In this document: positions 32,518 to 41,060 of the stretch, in pieces
Numbering within the stretch: position 1 is the first letter of the stretch
Layout of the letters: each line of letters begins with the position of its first letter
Assembly: GCF_900100945.1 (NCBI RefSeq)
Contig: NZ_FNCG01000027.1
Span: forward strand, 1-53,657
Reading direction: 5' to 3'
DNA: 53,657 bases
DNA from: Mucilaginibacter gossypii
GTDB taxonomy: Bacteria > Bacteroidota > Bacteroidia > Sphingobacteriales > Sphingobacteriaceae
Notes under the pieces: generated by a model
The model's database searches: none
What the model was told of the DNA's origin: nothing
Seen by the model: the letters and a program-made list of their open reading frames with translations, nothing else
Program-made: the position numbers and the translations under genes

Positions 32518-35500
32518 TTGACTACTTCCGGAAAAATACGCCTATTGCTTGCCCTTTTAGGGCTTAGTTTGCTGCTTACGGCCGTTATTGTTCAAAAAAC
32601 ATATACGCCCGTAAATAGCCTTGTGCAGTCTGCCCGGATACTTGAAGACAATCTCCATAACAAAGAAGCGTTTATAAATAAGCAGCTTAACGGCACCGAA
32701 CGTTTTAAAAAGATGATGAACCTGCGCAATAATGAGCAGGACGCTATTAATGCTATTGAAAATTTCACCACCCAAAACAGCATTTGGTTTATAACCTTAA
32801 CCAATAATAAATTAAGCTTTTGGAGCGGCATAAAGGTATTGCCGGATAGTACCAATACCATTAAAGATGGTTATTCCTTTATTAAGCAGCCCAATGGGTA
32901 TTATGAAACGTTCCGGAAAACGGAAGGGAATTTTTCGGTTATCTTCTTTATTCCGGTTAAGATCAATTATGCGTTCCAGAATAAATACCTTCAAAACAAA
33001 TTTGCCAGGGATCTGCTCGACGATGATAATATTGACATAGCCGATTTTACAGATGTCAACGTTTATGAAGTTCATAGCAGCGATAATGATTACCTGTTTT
33101 CGGTAAAGCTTAAAAATAATGACGCCAATAATGATTTTGTTTACTATGAACTTTCATTTTGGATACTCACCGCCATTACGCTTTGTGTACTGATGCATAA
33201 TATTTGCAATTACGTGGCATCAAAAGGGTATGTGGTATTATCTATCATATTCCTTGCTTTATATATTGTGCTGTTCAGGTTTGTTAACCTGCATTATAAC
33301 CTGCCCGATTTTACTTATAAGCTTAGCATTTTCAATCCGGCATTTTATGGCTCAAGCCTGGTTTATCCTTCGCTGGGCGATTTTTGTATCAATATTCTGG
33401 TCATTTTTTGGTTCGTAGCCTTTGTGTACAGGCAGCGCCGCAGGTTTTTAACCAATGTGCAAAGCAAAACTGCCGGCTATGTTATTGTGGTTATTGCTAT
33501 TTTAACACTTGTAGGGGTGTCAACATCATTATTGCGTTTGTTTCATGGCCTGGTTATCAACTCAAAAATCAATTTTGATGTAAACAATGTACTCAGCTTA
33601 ACGGGGTTCAGCATATTGGGGGTATTAATGCTCTGTTTTAGCTTTTTGATATTTTACCTGCTCAATGAAATCATTTTAACTATATGTCTGAAGCTTAACG
33701 TACCCCGAACGCACCAGTTATTCCTGTTTTTGACTGGAATTATCATAGCTACCGCCGTGTTTACCTATTATAATGAATTTACTTTGTTTTACATATTGTG
33801 GGCACTGTTGGTACTGATAAGGGCTTATAATTTTATTTACTATAAAGAGCAGCTTTTTGCCACATCGTTTTTAGGTATCGTGTTTGTTTGTGCCCTGATA
33901 GCAGCAATTAAGCTTAATCATTTTGAAGATCAGAAAGAGCACGAAACCCGGAGGGCCCTGGTACAAAAACTGGAGATCCCGGATGATGCTACGGCCGATT
34001 ATATTTTTAAAAGGATAGAAAACCAAATTATAACGGATACGGCCATAGTACGCTATTTTACCAACGGCCTGCACAACGGCGATTATCTTAAAACCCGTTT
34101 CCAAAAACTGTATTTTGATGGCTACCTGTCAAAGTACGAGTTTAAAGTTCATGAATTTGATGCCAATGAAGAACCTACCTCGGCAGATAAAAACTACTCG
34201 CTGAGTGTGTTTAAAGACCTCGTACTATATAGCTCATTTAAGGTATCCGACTATTTTTACCGCGAAAACGAATCATTCGGATATCAGAATTACTTTGCCA
34301 TACTGCCTGTAAATACCAGTAATAAGCAATTGGGCACTATTGTAATTGAACTTAAATCAAAACCGCTGCAATTATCAGGTGCTTTCCCTGAGTTATTGAT
34401 TGACGGCAACATAAGCCCGGAAAATGACTTTAAAGATTATTCATACGCCTTTTATAGCGATAACAAATTGCTGAGCCAGCGCGGCACCTATGTTTACTCG
34501 CTTGATAACAGGGAGTTTAAAGGCGACCTGAAAAAATACACCGAAAAAACCACGAAAAACCGCAGCACTGCCTGGTACGAAAGCTTTACAACATACAATC
34601 ACCTGATATACAGGCCCAGCGAAAGAAACCTGATTGTTGTTAGCAGGGAGGAAAACTCACTTTACTATGCGGTTACTTCGCTCACCTTCTTTTTGGTGGT
34701 TATACTGATATTCAGCGCGGTTATCATCACTTTAAAATGGTCGTGGGCCCGCATCAAAATCTTTAACATAGCAGAAGACGGACTGAAGATAAACTTCAGG
34801 ATAAATTTTGATAAGGTATTGTATAAAACCCGCATCCAGATCTCGATGATATTGGCCGTAGTGGTTACCTTGGTGCTTGTTGGTTTTATTACTTTTTTAT
34901 CCATCAGTAACCAGTACTATACCCAGCAGGAAAAAATGATCAGGGATAAAATAACCCGTATAGCATCGGCATTTGAAAACGGCCTTTTTACCCAGTATGT
35001 TGAGCATCTCAATGAGGAGAGCCAGGTTCATTTCAATGAATTGGCCAATACTTACGCAACCGATCTCACTTTGTTTGATACCAATGGTGTTCCCTTATTA
35101 ACCACTCAGCCTAAAATTTATGAAAACGGCCTCGTGGCAAAACGGATGAACGCCCGTGCATTCATCTTTTTGAGCAAATTGCAAAAAACCGAGTTTGTAA
35201 ACGATGAAAAAATTGGCGAACTGAGCTATAAAGCGGCCTATGCCCCGGTAACCCTTACTGCATCAAACAAAACGGTTGCCTATATTCAGCTGCCTTATTT
35301 TAGTAATGAAGCCGATTACCGAGAGCGAATAAGCTCATTGCTTAATGTGATGATAAACGTTTACGCCATAGTTTTTATAGCAATTGGCTTATTTGCCATT
35401 ATTATAGCAAGGCAAATAACCGCGCCCTTAAACTTTATACAACAAAGCCTCAGCAAAACCATCTACGGTAAAAAGAACGAACATATCAAATGGTCGCGCG

Positions 35501-36252
35501 ATGACGAGATCGGCGCATTGGTTAAGGAGTATAACAAAATGATATCGGCCCTTGAAAACAGTGCCCAGCGGCTGGCACAATCCGAACGCGAAAGTGCCTG
35601 GCGCGAAATGGCCAAGCAGGTTGCGCATGAAATCAAAAACCCGCTAACGCCGCTAAAACTGGGCTTACAACTGCTTGATAAATCATGGAAGGACAAAGAT
35701 CCCAGGTTTGATCAAAAATTTGAACGTTTCAGCAAGTCATTTGTAGAGCAGATTGAAAGCCTGTCGTCGATAGCGTCGGAGTTTTCGGCATTTGCCAAGA
35801 TGCCGGATACCCGTATTGAGCAGATCAATATTTTTGATATGTTAAACCAGGCAGTTACCATTTTTAAACAGATGGATAACGTGCAGATCACCTATCTGCA
35901 ACCAGAAAGTGCATTCATTATTAATGCCGATCGCGACCAGCTATTGCGCTGTTTTAATAACCTGTTGAAAAATGCTATTGAAGCCACCCCTCAAGACAGG
36001 AAGTGCATCATAGATATCAATTACCTGGTAACCAGCAAAAACATCCTGCTTACCATCAAAGATAACGGTAACGGGATTCCGGAAGAGATGCGTGAAAAGA
36101 TCTTTGAGCCAAACTTTACCACCAAAAGCTCCGGAACGGGTTTAGGCCTTGCATTCATCAAAAACTCTATTGAAAATGCCAACGGCAAAATTTGGTTTGA
36201 AACAACTATGGGTACAGGAACCACATTTTATTTAAGTTTACCTGCTGCTTAA
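32518..36252 (+). CDS. Large NtrY-like sensor histidine kinase
   Basis: 1244 aa from a TTG start; no suitable ATG lies upstream. An N-terminal helix (about 8-24) is followed by an extracytoplasmic segment to about 210, then a bundle of about seven helices (about 212-460). A second extracytoplasmic domain spans about 460-720, with helices near 725 and 790. A third sensor region spans about 815-985, then a helix and a HAMP domain (about 1005-1060). HisKA has His1037 in AHEIKNPLTPLKLGL, typical of NtrY-type kinases, and HATPase has NLLKNAIEAT, DNGNGIPEE and TGLGLAFIKNSIE. No response regulator lies beside it. The stimulus is unknown. It is far longer than usual NtrY, having an extra multi-helix module. 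Confidence 0.88.
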   Translation: MTTSGKIRLLLALLGLSLLLTAVIVQKTYTPVNSLVQSARILEDNLHNKEAFINKQLNGTERFKKMMNLRNNEQDAINAIENFTTQNSIWFITLTNNKLSFWSGIKVLPDSTNTIKDGYSFIKQPNGYYETFRKTEGNFSVIFFIPVKINYAFQNKYLQNKFARDLLDDDNIDIADFTDVNVYEVHSSDNDYLFSVKLKNNDANNDFVYYELSFWILTAITLCVLMHNICNYVASKGYVVLSIIFLALYIVLFRFVNLHYNLPDFTYKLSIFNPAFYGSSLVYPSLGDFCINILVIFWFVAFVYRQRRRFLTNVQSKTAGYVIVVIAILTLVGVSTSLLRLFHGLVINSKINFDVNNVLSLTGFSILGVLMLCFSFLIFYLLNEIILTICLKLNVPRTHQLFLFLTGIIIATAVFTYYNEFTLFYILWALLVLIRAYNFIYYKEQLFATSFLGIVFVCALIAAIKLNHFEDQKEHETRRALVQKLEIPDDATADYIFKRIENQIITDTAIVRYFTNGLHNGDYLKTRFQKLYFDGYLSKYEFKVHEFDANEEPTSADKNYSLSVFKDLVLYSSFKVSDYFYRENESFGYQNYFAILPVNTSNKQLGTIVIELKSKPLQLSGAFPELLIDGNISPENDFKDYSYAFYSDNKLLSQRGTYVYSLDNREFKGDLKKYTEKTTKNRSTAWYESFTTYNHLIYRPSERNLIVVSREENSLYYAVTSLTFFLVVILIFSAVIITLKWSWARIKIFNIAEDGLKINFRINFDKVLYKTRIQISMILAVVVTLVLVGFITFLSISNQYYTQQEKMIRDKITRIASAFENGLFTQYVEHLNEESQVHFNELANTYATDLTLFDTNGVPLLTTQPKIYENGLVAKRMNARAFIFLSKLQKTEFVNDEKIGELSYKAAYAPVTLTASNKTVAYIQLPYFSNEADYRERISSLLNVMINVYAIVFIAIGLFAIIIARQITAPLNFIQQSLSKTIYGKKNEHIKWSRDDEIGALVKEYNKMISALENSAQRLAQSERESAWREMAKQVAHEIKNPLTPLKLGLQLLDKSWKDKDPRFDQKFERFSKSFVEQIESLSSIASEFSAFAKMPDTRIEQINIFDMLNQAVTIFKQMDNVQITYLQPESAFIINADRDQLLRCFNNLLKNAIEATPQDRKCIIDINYLVTSKNILLTIKDNGNGIPEEMREKIFEPNFTTKSSGTGLGLAFIKNSIENANGKIWFETTMGTGTTFYLSLPAA

Positions 36253-36322
36253 TAGTTAAACCGCCGGTAAATCACTGATCAACTGCGGATTTACAATACA
36301 ACAAAGCAAATTAACAAAAGCT

Positions 36323-37078
36323 ATGAGCAATAACCTGGAATACAGAATTGTTAGGCCCGGTAAACCACTTTCGGATTTTGTTGATAGCTTTTGGTTTTTA
36401 CGTAACCTATCTGACGCCGATAAAGATACAACAGGGTTACCCGACGGACTTATTGATATATTGCTTTTTAAATCCGCTACACAGCCTTTTAGTATTGCAC
36501 AGCTTGGAGGGTTAACCCAGTTTGAACAGGCCAAAGTTTCGGCCAATAGCGTAATATTCTGCATTAGCTTCAAATTGCTTGCCGTTGAGTATATTTTTGG
36601 AGAGGCCATTGCCAATATAGTAAACGGTGGCAGGTTCTTACCAGATGGCTATTGGGGGTTTACCGAAAACGACCTGCTGGATTTTGACTGCTTTGTAGAA
36701 AAAGCAACGCAAAAAATCAAATCGCTCATGCCGGAAGATATAGATGAACGTAAACGGAAATTGTTTGAACTGATTTATGTAACGAAAGGGACGATCACGG
36801 TTAAAGAGCTTTCCGGAAAAGTGTTTTGGAGCAGCAGGCAGATAAATCGCTACTTTAATCAGCAATTCGGGATCTCACTTAAAGCCTATTGCAATATTCT
36901 TCGTTTCCGCGCCTCGTTGGAGCATATTGCAGACGGCCGGCTGTTTCCGGAGGAGAACTTTTTTGACCAGAACCACTTTATCAAAGAAGTGAAGAAGTTT
37001 TCGGGCGTTGTGCCCAAAGAATTATCTAAAAACAAAAACGACCGATTTATACTATTATCAGCCATAAGGCAGAAATAA
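36323..37078 (+). CDS. AraC-family transcriptional regulator
   Basis: 251 aa. The N-terminal part (about 1-130, YRIVRPGKPLSDFVDSFW in part) resembles the DUF6597-type sensing domain of Bacteroidota AraC proteins. The C-terminal HTH_18 pair (about 150-240) includes VKELSGKVFWSSRQINRYFN and FFDQNHFIKEVKKFSGVVP. The TetX-like monooxygenase gene begins 30 bases downstream on the same strand and is the obvious candidate target. Confidence 0.9.
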   Translation: MSNNLEYRIVRPGKPLSDFVDSFWFLRNLSDADKDTTGLPDGLIDILLFKSATQPFSIAQLGGLTQFEQAKVSANSVIFCISFKLLAVEYIFGEAIANIVNGGRFLPDGYWGFTENDLLDFDCFVEKATQKIKSLMPEDIDERKRKLFELIYVTKGTITVKELSGKVFWSSRQINRYFNQQFGISLKAYCNILRFRASLEHIADGRLFPEENFFDQNHFIKEVKKFSGVVPKELSKNKNDRFILLSAIRQK

Positions 37079-37083
37079 TTTTG
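37076..37083 (+). promoter_or_regulatory. Possible -7 element TAATTTTG for the monooxygenase gene
   Basis: TAATTTTG fits TAnnTTTG and overlaps the end of the AraC gene, 26 bases before the monooxygenase ATG. No -33 TTTG at the usual spacing was seen, so it is weak. Confidence 0.3.
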
Positions 37084-37108
37084 CATCGTAATTAAACGAT
37101 GAAAAATT

Positions 37109-38266
37109 ATGTTATTAGATAATAAACAGGTTGCCATAGTAGGTGGCGGACCGGCGGGGTTGGCCTTAGCAAGGCTTTTACAACTTAAAGGTGCAGATGT
37201 AAAAGTATATGAACGGGATATAGACAGAAATGTACGGGTGCAGGGTGCCACGCTCGACCTGCACGAAGGCACAGGACTGGAAGCGCTGAAACGGAGCGGT
37301 TTGCTGGATAAATTTTATAAATACCACCGTCCTGTAGCAAGTAAGATGCTGCTTGTAGACAGAATGCTCGATATTGCTTTTGATGACCACAACTTTGCGA
37401 CTATTACCGCAGAAACCCGCCCCGAAATAGACCGTGCGCCTTTGCGGGATATTTTATTGAACTCATTGCGGCAGGATACCGTGGTATGGGACAGCCATTT
37501 CATTTCAATGGAAAGAGAAAGAAAAGGCTGGCGTTTGTTTTTTAAAAACGGATCGAATGCCTATGCCGATCTGGTAATTGCGGCTGACGGGGCCAATTCA
37601 AAAGTGCGGCCTTATTTAAGTGATGTTGAACCGGTTTACTCAGGTATCACGCTGATTGAAGGCAATATTTACAATGCTGAAAAATACACCCCAAAACTTT
37701 TTTCCTTTGCAAGGGGAGGTAAAGTAATGGCGTTTGATGACGGACAATTTGTAGGTTATGGCACAAAAGCTGATGGCTCAATTATGTTTGTGGTGAATTT
37801 TAAAACGCCCGAAAACTGGCTGGAACAAAGCGGCATTAATTTCAATAACAGAGAGGAAGTTTTTGAATGGTTTAAGAAAGATTTTGCCAGCTGGAGCGAT
37901 GAATGGCATGAGTTTTTTACAAATGATGCAGTTTGTTTCATTCCCCGCCCGCAATATTATTTTCCATTAAATCAAAGCTGGGAAACGGATGAGAGCCTTA
38001 CAATGATTGGGGATGCCGCGCACCGGATGCCACCATATGCAGGCGAAGGTGCTAATGTGGCATTGCAGGATTCGTTTGAACTGGCCGAATGTTTAACCGG
38101 GAATCAATTTACTGATATCAAAGAAGCGATTGCCCATTTTGAAAAAGAAATGGTTGAAAGAGGAGCTAAAGCCACAAAAGACACGCTGGAAAATTCGGAG
38201 AGAATGTTTTCAAAAACTGGTTTGGCGCAAATGGCTGAATTTTTTAATCACGTGGAGAAACAATAA
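37109..38266 (+). CDS. TetX-like FAD-dependent monooxygenase
   Basis: 385 aa, class A flavin monooxygenase. The FAD motif is VAIVGGGPAGLALARLL (residues 8-24), then VYERDIDRNVRVQGATLDLH. The second FAD/NAD(P) motif is DLVIAADGANSKVR, and GDAAHRMPPYAGEGAN (301-316) binds FAD. From memory it aligns along its full length with TetX, the tetracycline-inactivating oxygenase. The TetX tetracycline-contact residues Gln192, Arg213, His234 and Gly236 seem to be Glu184, Lys205, Met226 and Val228 here. So it shares the fold and FAD chemistry, but the substrate may differ. It follows an AraC regulator and ends before a hairpin terminator. Confidence 0.85.
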   Translation: MLLDNKQVAIVGGGPAGLALARLLQLKGADVKVYERDIDRNVRVQGATLDLHEGTGLEALKRSGLLDKFYKYHRPVASKMLLVDRMLDIAFDDHNFATITAETRPEIDRAPLRDILLNSLRQDTVVWDSHFISMERERKGWRLFFKNGSNAYADLVIAADGANSKVRPYLSDVEPVYSGITLIEGNIYNAEKYTPKLFSFARGGKVMAFDDGQFVGYGTKADGSIMFVVNFKTPENWLEQSGINFNNREEVFEWFKKDFASWSDEWHEFFTNDAVCFIPRPQYYFPLNQSWETDESLTMIGDAAHRMPPYAGEGANVALQDSFELAECLTGNQFTDIKEAIAHFEKEMVERGAKATKDTLENSERMFSKTGLAQMAEFFNHVEKQ

Positions 38267-38341
38267 GGAAACAACTACGAATTGGAGTAAAGGCCTGTGC
38301 GATCTAAAGTTCTGCCCAGACCCTTCAAAGAAAATCAGTAA

Positions 38342-38375
38342 AAAGCCGCCATTGGTATACAAATGGCGGCTTTAG
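38342..38375 (+). terminator. Terminator hairpin after the monooxygenase
   Basis: A perfect 12-bp stem (AAAGCCGCCATT with AATGGCGGCTTT, 38342-38353 and 38362-38373) with an eight-base loop. The T-run is short. Confidence 0.7.
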
Positions 38376-38525
38376 TAGCTTTTACCGGGCAATTTTTGAA
38401 CTGGTTCCTTGAGATTCTTAAAAGTTTAGTCTATTGTGACAAATGAACTCCCGTAGTAATTAATAATATTGAGGTTTTTTTGCTCATATCTGTCATGCCC
38501 CGATCTTTTAGATTAAATTGCATTA

Positions 38526-39209
38526 ATGAACTTTCTCTGTAAATTTTTGCTATTGTCTTTACCTCTAAATTATTCTTATCAACAACTCTGTGCAAAAACT
38601 GAGGAAAGCCTTAATTCAGCTGTTTTAAAGAAAGATTCAGTTTTACAACGTGGAACGGAAATTATAGATGGCAATAAATATACTGCCGTTAATATTATTG
38701 ACAATTGGGGAGTTAAATTCTATATAAAAGATGAGAGCGGTAAAATTGTTTACACCTATAAAGATGGCGGAGTTGTAAGCTTTAAATTCCTGGATTTTAA
38801 TAGTGATGGATATAAGGATATAGTATTAGAATTAATAGCTGTGGATTCTGGCCAGCAAGACCTGATTATTTATGACCCAAAATCAAAACGGTTTAAGTTA
38901 GCTGGCAATTGTTCGAATGCTCGAGAAATACCCAGGACAAAATATTATTATTCATATGAAGATTGTTGCATGGGAAGAAATTGGAGTAGTAACCTCTTTT
39001 ATATTGCTGACTCGAAAATTATTAATATTGGGCACATTAAATATCGGGATGGTTACGGACTATCTTTTTTTAAACTTAATGGTAAAAAGATATTGCTAAA
39101 AAAATGGAACGTGCGCATAAATGGTGATACGCCGGTTACAACAGGGCCGCATATCGATTTTGATTTAGGCCGTTATTGGACTAAGCATTGGAGTTCTTTC
39201 ACTAAATAA
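38526..39209 (+). CDS. Hypothetical exported protein (AT-rich orphan)
   Basis: 227 aa. A short hydrophobic N terminus (FLCKFLLLSLPLNYSYQ) may be a signal peptide. Residues 89-97 read DFNSDGYKD, an FG-GAP/calcium-loop-like motif, and the protein is otherwise beta-rich with a CC pair in EDCCMGRNW. No family was recognised. Base composition is visibly AT-richer than its neighbours, and it lies alone between the TetX-like gene and the decayed tRNA copy, suggesting recent acquisition. Confidence 0.65.
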   Translation: MNFLCKFLLLSLPLNYSYQQLCAKTEESLNSAVLKKDSVLQRGTEIIDGNKYTAVNIIDNWGVKFYIKDESGKIVYTYKDGGVVSFKFLDFNSDGYKDIVLELIAVDSGQQDLIIYDPKSKRFKLAGNCSNAREIPRTKYYYSYEDCCMGRNWSSNLFYIADSKIINIGHIKYRDGYGLSFFKLNGKKILLKKWNVRINGDTPVTTGPHIDFDLGRYWTKHWSSFTK

Positions 39210-39295
39210 TTCATCGATCAGTCCCTGTCAATAAGTGGTTCGAGAAACGCACAATCAGCGAACCCTTTCTGTAAATATGCCTCAATTGCGCATTT

Positions 39296-39397
39296 AGTAG
39301 CGGGAGCAGAATCGAACCGCCGACCTTAGGCTTTTTATTTTTATAGCTCTTTTTGTGGTTAGTAAAAAGATTGACCTTGCGGTAAAACAAGAAGCCG
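39296..39397 (-). pseudogene. Truncated tRNA-Met locus copy
   Basis: 39297-39330 matches the 3' half of the tRNA-Met gene at 44069-44142 (GCGGGAGCAG, ATCGAACC, GCCGACCTTAGG). The match then resumes at 39331 with the tRNA's upstream flank (TTTTTATTTTTAT, GGTTA.TAAAAAGA, CCTTGCG.TAAAACAAG). About 41 bases covering the anticodon arm, D arm and acceptor 5' strand are missing, so it cannot be a working tRNA. The promoter -7 box of the intact copy is also absent. Confidence 0.85.
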
Positions 39398-39427
39398 CGA
39401 TGAAACACGAAAAAGAGATACAGTATT

Positions 39428-40294
39428 TTAAGCATCATTAACCTGCAATTGCTTTTCCAGGTAGTGAAACAAGGTAGTAGGCCCGTGTTGGGCGGTTGGT
39501 ATTTCCGATTGCTGGCTAATGGTAAGTTTCGTCATATTAGCGAAAGATGCCGCCGCTTTTTCGGAAAAGCCGCCCTTTATCATAAAGTCTTTCCATCCAG
39601 CTTCCGGCACAGTCACCACGTTTACCGTTTTGTGCAATAGCTTACCGAATGTTTCGGCCACATCCTGATTAGAATAGGTTTCAGGCCCTTCCAGGAAGAA
39701 CAGCCCGGTCCGGTCGTCCAGCATTAATTTGGCTGCGAACGCACCGATATCTGCCGGCGCAACCATGGGCAACTTAAAGTCCGCCGGAAACAAAGTGGTC
39801 AATTCTCCCTTTTCCCGGACGGCTGGTATTGCCTGGTCAAAATTGCTCATGTAATAAGCGCTGCGGATCACTGCCAGCGGGATGTTCAATTTGGCTAAGC
39901 CCTGCTCTAATTCATACAGTGCACCGAGGTCAAAAATATGATCTCCGGGCTGTGCGCCATAGGTAGAAGCGGCGACGATCTTTTTCAGTTTCGTCCCTTC
40001 AAGCGCGTTTAGGATACTGCCGATCTGTTCCCTTTCCACCGCATCGATATCTTTATCGGGAGCCGCATTCGGGTTCAGCACAAACAGGCGTTCCGCCTGT
40101 CCGAACAGTTCTTTTAAACGGGCTGTGTCCCGGATGTCTGCAACCTCATAGGCTGCCCCCTTAACAGTCCATTCGGCAGCTTTAGCCGGATCGTGGCCAA
40201 TGATCATGACCTTTTGCTGGCTTTGCAGCAAAGAGGTCGAAAGCGCGGCACCGATATGGCCGGTTCCTCCTAAAATAACGTGTGTGTATTTCAT
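39428..40294 (-). CDS. NmrA-like NAD(P)-binding reductase
   Basis: 288 aa from the ATG at 40294; an ATG at 40318 would add eight residues. An atypical SDR Rossmann fold starts THVILGGTGHIGAALSTSLL, with VADIRDTARLKELF next. IVAASTYGAQPGD, the Tyr motif in VIRSAYYMSNF, and FFLEGPETYSNQDVAETFG follow, all typical of NmrA/azoreductase-like sugar-nucleotide-independent SDRs. The role may be quinone or azo reduction or redox sensing. It is divergent from the SnoaL-like gene, and both lie inside the segment bracketed by tRNA-Met copies. Confidence 0.85.
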   Translation of the reverse strand: MKYTHVILGGTGHIGAALSTSLLQSQQKVMIIGHDPAKAAEWTVKGAAYEVADIRDTARLKELFGQAERLFVLNPNAAPDKDIDAVEREQIGSILNALEGTKLKKIVAASTYGAQPGDHIFDLGALYELEQGLAKLNIPLAVIRSAYYMSNFDQAIPAVREKGELTTLFPADFKLPMVAPADIGAFAAKLMLDDRTGLFFLEGPETYSNQDVAETFGKLLHKTVNVVTVPEAGWKDFMIKGGFSEKAAASFANMTKLTISQQSEIPTAQHGPTTLFHYLEKQLQVNDA

Positions 40295-40468
40295 AACGCT
40301 GTTAATTTCAATATTCATGCCGTAAAAAATCGTTTCATGAATAGTGCAGGTTTAGCTTTATGTAACAAAAGATAAAGGATTTGTAACATAAACATAAGTA
40401 ACATCATGAAGTATCACCTTTATTTGTAGTATCCGCTATGGATGTTTGTCCACCTGTATAAAATACCC

Positions 40469-40942
40469 ATGAAAAAGATAACAAGCCTGATACTTCTGAT
40501 ATGGCTATGCAGTGCCAGCGTACTGGCCCAGCAGCCTGACACAGCATCGAATAACGCTGCTATACGGCAGATGATCAAAAATTATGAAGATGCATGGAAT
40601 AGCCATAGCCCCGAAAAACTGGCGGCCAACTACACCTCTGATGCTACCTGGGTAAACTGGTTTGGCGCCTACTATAAAGGTCGGGATGATATTTTTAGGC
40701 ATTATAAGCAGGTTCATAATACTTATTTTAAAAACACCCGGTACTATACCCGGGCTGTTGAAGATATTACCTATCTGAATCAGGACCTTGCGGTTGTACA
40801 TGTACGAACAGGCCTTGCCGGCGACGAACGATATCCGGGTCAAACGTTTGAGTTTCGCCGGATGATCGTCGTGGTAAAACGGGACGGTGAATGGAAGATA
40901 TTTGCGGGTCAAAACGCCAGGCTGGAAAAAGGCATTAACTAA
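40469..40942 (+). CDS. Secreted SnoaL-like/NTF2-fold protein
   Basis: 157 aa from the ATG at 40469, giving a signal peptide (ITSLILLIWLCSASVLA-Q). An NTF2-like cone fold (DUF4440/SnoaL type) begins at IRQMIKNYEDAWNSHSPEKLAANYTSD (in part), with WVNWFGAYYKGRDDI and a C-terminal FRRMIVVVKRDGEWKI strand. These folds act as small isomerases, hydrolases or binding domains; no catalytic residue stands out. It is divergent from the NmrA-like gene. Confidence 0.8.
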   Translation: MKKITSLILLIWLCSASVLAQQPDTASNNAAIRQMIKNYEDAWNSHSPEKLAANYTSDATWVNWFGAYYKGRDDIFRHYKQVHNTYFKNTRYYTRAVEDITYLNQDLAVVHVRTGLAGDERYPGQTFEFRRMIVVVKRDGEWKIFAGQNARLEKGIN

Positions 40943-41060
40943 TATTAAAGCCGCTCTGGTGATGAATAAAGCCCTGTAGTATCTGTATATTATAATAAAT
41001 AAAATATTATTTTTGATTATAAAAGGCCCTGCGATTTTACGCAAACATAATCTACATATT

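Noticed and set aside
38130..38375. 81-codon open frame overlapping the end of the monooxygenase gene
   Set aside because: Another frame of the real gene, running into the terminator hairpin; composition is not protein-like.
39296..39397. A second functional tRNA gene
   Set aside because: The anticodon arm, D arm and 5' acceptor strand are missing; only the 3' half and flank remain.
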